A DNA stretch of 64,000 bases, taken from positions 29,347 to 93,346 of the forward strand of contig CAIVDV010000024.1 in NCBI GenBank assembly GCA_903904755.1, given 5' to 3'. This document shows positions 63,865 through 64,000 of this stretch, one piece after another (position 1 is the stretch's first letter; the number at the start of each line of letters is the position of its first letter). The notes beneath the pieces are model-generated. The model was not told the DNA's origin. It was given only the letters and a program-made list of their open reading frames with translations, and searched no databases. Position numbers and translations under genes: made by a program. Source of the stretch: an uncultured Acidobacteriaceae bacterium (lineage in GTDB: Bacteria; Acidobacteriota; Terriglobia; Terriglobales; Acidobacteriaceae).

Positions 63865-64000
63865 CAGCCCGTGGTAAAAGTCGTGTTCTGCGCCAGTACG
63901 GGACGAGCTTGAAAACGTCTAAACGGTATGGCGATGGGCAAGCGGCAACATCGAGAGCGGCAAGAGGATTTGTGGGTGGCGCACACGGAATTGGCCACCG
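63865..64000 (+). mobile_element. Possible left end of an insertion sequence
   Basis: The bases after 63864 (CAGCCCGTGGTAAAAGTCG...) lead into the transposase-like frame. The right end and terminal repeat lie outside the window, so it cannot be confirmed. Confidence 0.3.
63928..64000 (+). CDS. Start of a transposase-like protein (truncated by the window)
   Basis: ATG 63928 opens a frame that reads MAMGKRQHRERQEDLWVAHT and runs to the edge. This charged, Gln/Arg-rich start resembles transposases that begin with KRQxRERQExLW. Only 24 codons are seen, so the assignment is tentative. The sequence just after the GNAT stop may be the left end of the element. Confidence 0.45.
   Translation, partial: MAMGKRQHRERQEDLWVAHTELAT

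Overview
The window looks like chromosomal DNA of a high-GC, Gram-negative member of the Acidobacteriota (Terriglobia / Acidobacteriaceae type). Three things suggest this. There are two TonB-dependent receptors with an N-terminal carboxypeptidase-regulatory-like domain, one of them a 1369-residue Oar-like protein. There is an LPS toolkit (LpxD, ADP-heptose genes, a GT9 heptosyltransferase). And there are several small exported or zinc-finger membrane proteins of a kind I associate with this group. No rRNA, tRNA, CRISPR array or prophage was seen. A transposase-like reading frame begins at the right edge.

Layout. 1-5.3 kb: end of a pentapeptide-repeat gene, a DUF255 thioredoxin-fold protein, a divergent MscS channel, and four tandem paralogous small secreted proteins. 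5.4-12.1 kb: a fused 2-oxoacid dehydrogenase E1, then the heptose operon (GT9, hldD, gmhA, hldE). 12.1-16.3 kb, minus strand: an inactive-looking alpha/beta hydrolase and the glycolytic cluster gapA-pgk-tpiA. 16.6-20 kb: P-loop kinase, DinB-like protein, GH63-like glycosidase. 20-27.3 kb: adenosylcobalamin riboswitch with its receptor, then the Oar-like receptor. 27.3-30.7 kb: PIN toxin-like module with a palindromic operator, and groES-groEL. 30.8-38.4 kb: SDR, CpsB-like phosphatase, PurQ, J-protein, YebC, PagL-like, FtcD and an exported protein. 38.5-46.2 kb: diguanylate cyclase, lpxD-lipoprotein pair, two hypotheticals, a CCA/poly(A)-polymerase-like enzyme with an acidic tail, a small membrane protein. 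46.4-51.2 kb: dnaE, a lone ribbon-helix-helix protein, an aldo/keto reductase. 51.7-64 kb: WalJ-like hydrolase, zinc-finger membrane protein, PyrD, acetyltransferase, PpiD-like foldase with a leader ORF, MalQ, a GH5-CBM2 cellulase, DtxR/MntR with MntH, GNAT.

The most striking large-scale signal is an abrupt reversal of strand composition at about 51.15-51.25 kb. To the left the + strand is strongly C-rich, to the right strongly G-rich, whichever strand the genes use. That is the polarity expected at a replication origin, or at a rearrangement breakpoint. A second recurring signal is a -10-like hexamer 6-7 nt before the start codon of nine unrelated genes, with no Shine-Dalgarno. It suggests that leaderless transcripts are common here.

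How genes work together. The heptose operon, LpxD, the PagL-like protein and the GT9 build or remodel the outer membrane. PpiD and GroESL are folding factors. The cobalamin riboswitch and the MntR-type palindrome tie two uptake systems (B12, Mn2+) to their ligands. MalQ, the cellulase and the GH63-like enzyme fit a polysaccharide-degrading heterotroph.
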